From positions 268,899 through 332,898 of the forward strand of contig VXBP01000347.1 in NCBI GenBank assembly GCA_013400115.1: a stretch of 64,000 nucleotides of DNA, given 5' to 3'. Source of the stretch: Rhinopomastus cyanomelas. Taxonomy: Eukaryota; Chordata; Aves; Bucerotiformes; Rhinopomastidae. Shown here in pieces: positions 62,140 through 64,000 of the stretch; positions within the stretch are counted from its first letter, which is position 1, and each line of letters begins with the position of its first letter. The position numbers were made by a program, and so were the translations under genes. The notes beneath the pieces were generated by a model that did no database searches, was not told where the DNA came from, and saw nothing but the letters and a program-made list of their open reading frames with translations.

Positions 62140-62487
62140 CTAAAAGGAAGAGGGATTGAGTGTAACCCACAGGAAGGAAGTATTCTCTGCTGCTTGAGGT
62201 TCACTAGAAGCATGTTTGGCAGAACCAACATCTTCCCCATCAGTGGTTTTCCAATGTGCAGTTTTCCTTGGATGTACCCATTGCAGCCGCAGAATTTCCA
62301 GTCCATGATGTCCTAATTTCAGGAGAGCTGTTATGGCAGCGCTAGCAGCAGCGTTCACGGTCTTCGGACAGTTGCTGTAGATGGAAATATATTCAAAATA
62401 GTTGTCAGCACTCAGGATGCCTGCTGACTTCAGCTTGGTTCTGCCAGTGGTGCTTTTCAAGAGGTTAACAGTCAAGTAACTACTCAC
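62140..62487 (-). other. Antisense open frame of unknown origin
   Basis: About 115 open codons on the minus strand with coding-like composition: SSYLTVNLLKSTTGRTKLK, SAGILSADNYFEYISIYSNC, PKTVNAAASAAITALLKLGH. It starts from GTG three codons after a TGA, so it has no ATG of its own and would need splicing (the bases before it read CTCCAG). It ends in TGA. No family recognised; not CR1. Chance is possible in a sequence of this size. Confidence 0.2.
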
Positions 62488-62776
62488 TGGAGCTCAAATG
62501 AGCATCTTCAGTCAGGAAGACTGTTATGTAAAATTCCTGAAGATTTCCAGAAGGAATTAGGAATGAATGGGATTAGGAGTTAGGAACAAGACCAGCTTTG
62601 TATGCAGATGTTGCAATCCTTTGCAATCCATTTGAATCAGAATGTATGTTTTGGTGTTTTTAAAGCTATCTGCATAGTTAGCCTTTTTCTTGGTTGGTAA
62701 AGTACAAAGGAATATAAACTACGCTCGGTTGTCTTAGTTCTCTGTTCCTCTCAGCTGTTTTTCTGTAGCTGGTGTT

Positions 62777-62986
62777 TCACAGAACCATGAAACAGCTTAG
62801 GTTGGAAGGGACCTTATAGATGGTCTCACTGCAGCTCTCCTGCCGTGGGCAGAGGTGTCTTCCACTAGAGGAGGTTGCTCAAAGCTCCATCTGACCTGGC
62901 CTTGAACACTTCCACATGAAGGGGACATCCACAGCCTCCCGTGGGCAGCCTGTTCCAGTGCCTCAGCACCCTCATGGTGAGGAGTT
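62777..62986 (-). mobile_element. CR1 3' end, antisense
   Basis: 'cacagaaccatgaaacagct', 'taggttggaagggaccttat', then 'ctgccgtgggcagaggtgtc' and 'gggcagcctgttccagtgcc', with the usual order of an antisense 3' end. Of the same subfamily as 60196-61015. Confidence 0.92.
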
Positions 62987-64000
62987 GCCAGCAGCGTCCG
63001 GTGTAAATAGGTTTTATTCAGGTCAGAGGGTGTGTTTGTGTGATTGCCTCTGTGACTCCTGCCCAGCTGGCTTCCTGCTCACGCGTGCTGGTTCTCACTG
63101 GTGCTTTCTCAGTCTGGCATGTTTAAGGCAGCGCTGAGCCAGCAGTGTCTCAGTGCCACTGAGAACTGAACCAGTTTCCTCATGCCGATCGAGGGTACTA
63201 GTGACAGCACTGCAGCAGCACATGACCCTCATGAGACACCTCGCTGGTCTGTTGAGCAGAACACCCTGAAGGAAGGGTGCCTGTCCGTGTTGGCCTTGGT
63301 GTGGTGCTCAGTAACGCCGGTACGTCGTGTGGCAGCTCCGCGCTATCAGAGGGGTTTACGTACGGCATTTATTGCCTTATGACTGAGCCTTGCCGTTAAC
63401 AAAAATCAATTTCACTTCCACATAATGTGACTTTCACACTCATTATCATCTCAACAAAGGCCAGTGAGGCATGCTCTGCCGAGGTAATTGCTATGAATTG
63501 TTCAGCAGGCCTCCAAACCAGGCATTTATGAGTAGTAGATTTTTGTCATGCTGCTTTCTACCTGAAGGGACCTTTGCAGTGCTGGTGAGAAGAGTAGTTT
63601 AGTGTCTACTGTACAAGGATTGAAGCCTCTCCTGTCAGCACTGGAAGCATTTAAAGGTCTGGGATCTTTTAGTTCCCTCAGGATAAGCTCTTACCTGATT
63701 CGACCTGCGAAAATAAGAATGCCAAACCCTGCAGTACTGATGCTTTTTGTGTAAAACCAGTGAAACAAACGAGGGGGGCAGGTTACGTGCTGTGAGAATT
63801 CCTTCACGTGTGAGGAGAGGGGCAAAAACCTAAAGCAAGTAGCAATCCACGAGTGCTGCTGTTGGTAGCCAGTTGGCATGTGCTGTTTTCTTTATGAGCA
63901 CACAACTTTCACAGCTCCAAACCAACCTGAAATGATGTCAAACAAAGCTGTGTTCAAATTTGCAGCAAACTTCAGCACCGTGCAAAATGAGCTTTCAGCT

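Larger units (their letters stand above)
57796..64000 (+). other. SNX29: SNX29 intron 20 (5' part), to window end
   Basis: At least 6.2 kb of intron. No exon with the proline-rich SNX29 C-terminus (mammalian DI.PPGEP) is seen, so it must lie beyond 64000. CR1 copies at 60196 and 62777 and an antisense open frame at 62140-62487 are the only notable contents. The stretches 57800-60190 and 62990-64000 hold nothing I can name. Confidence 0.75.

Noticed and set aside
1..64000. CRISPR arrays, rRNA, tRNA or a biosynthetic/defence gene cluster
   Set aside because: No regularly spaced repeats other than the 52-bp minisatellite, no cloverleaf sequences noticed, and the window is one vertebrate gene with introns.

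Overview
The window is a piece of a bird genome. More than twenty copies of the CR1 non-LTR retrotransposon lie on both strands, many ending in the avian-type 3' tails 'aatgattctatgattctatg' or 'gattctgtgattctgtga'. There are no bacterial operons, no CRISPR array and no obvious RNA genes. The species cannot be fixed from what I see. Three isolated N characters (9060, 12859, 57011) suggest a draft assembly with collapsed gaps.

One gene can be supported: SNX29 (sorting nexin 29, also RUNDC2A), on the + strand and filling nearly the whole window. A TATA-less CpG island (about 295-720) holds the start codon at 449. I place 19 coding exons between 449 and 57795, with GT/AG boundaries. Phases agree at every junction except the one where an exon is absent. 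The encoded order is a short N-terminus, a RUN domain (exons 3-7), a basic then acidic/serine-rich linker (exon 8), a divergent linker (exons 9-10), a coiled coil (exons 12-16) and a PX phosphoinositide-binding domain (exons 18-20). Two coding parts are absent. One exon is required between 12190 and 19673, because the phases do not join and the linker known from mammals is missing. The C-terminal exon must lie beyond 64000.

Layout: 1-294 upstream flank; 295-720 promoter and exon 1; 3620-12190 the closely spaced exons for the RUN domain and linkers; 12191-19672 a 7.5 kb interval with the missing exon and a gap; 19673-36140 coiled-coil exons and the start of the PX domain; 36141-57655 two large introns (8.5 and 12.9 kb) around PX exon 19; 57796-64000 the start of the last intron. 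The introns are mostly unique sequence with scattered CR1 copies, including two RT-bearing fragments of about 1.1-1.2 kb with broken reverse transcriptase, possible ERV LTR remnants, and a 52-bp minisatellite.

I do not see a previously undescribed multi-gene system. The observations most worth checking are: an exon-10 splice acceptor that appears to derive from an antisense CR1; the missing, frame-restoring exon next to an assembly gap; a 91-nt exon-like segment whose inclusion would read exon 20 in a second fully open frame; and two antisense intronic open frames with coding-like composition that I do not recognise.
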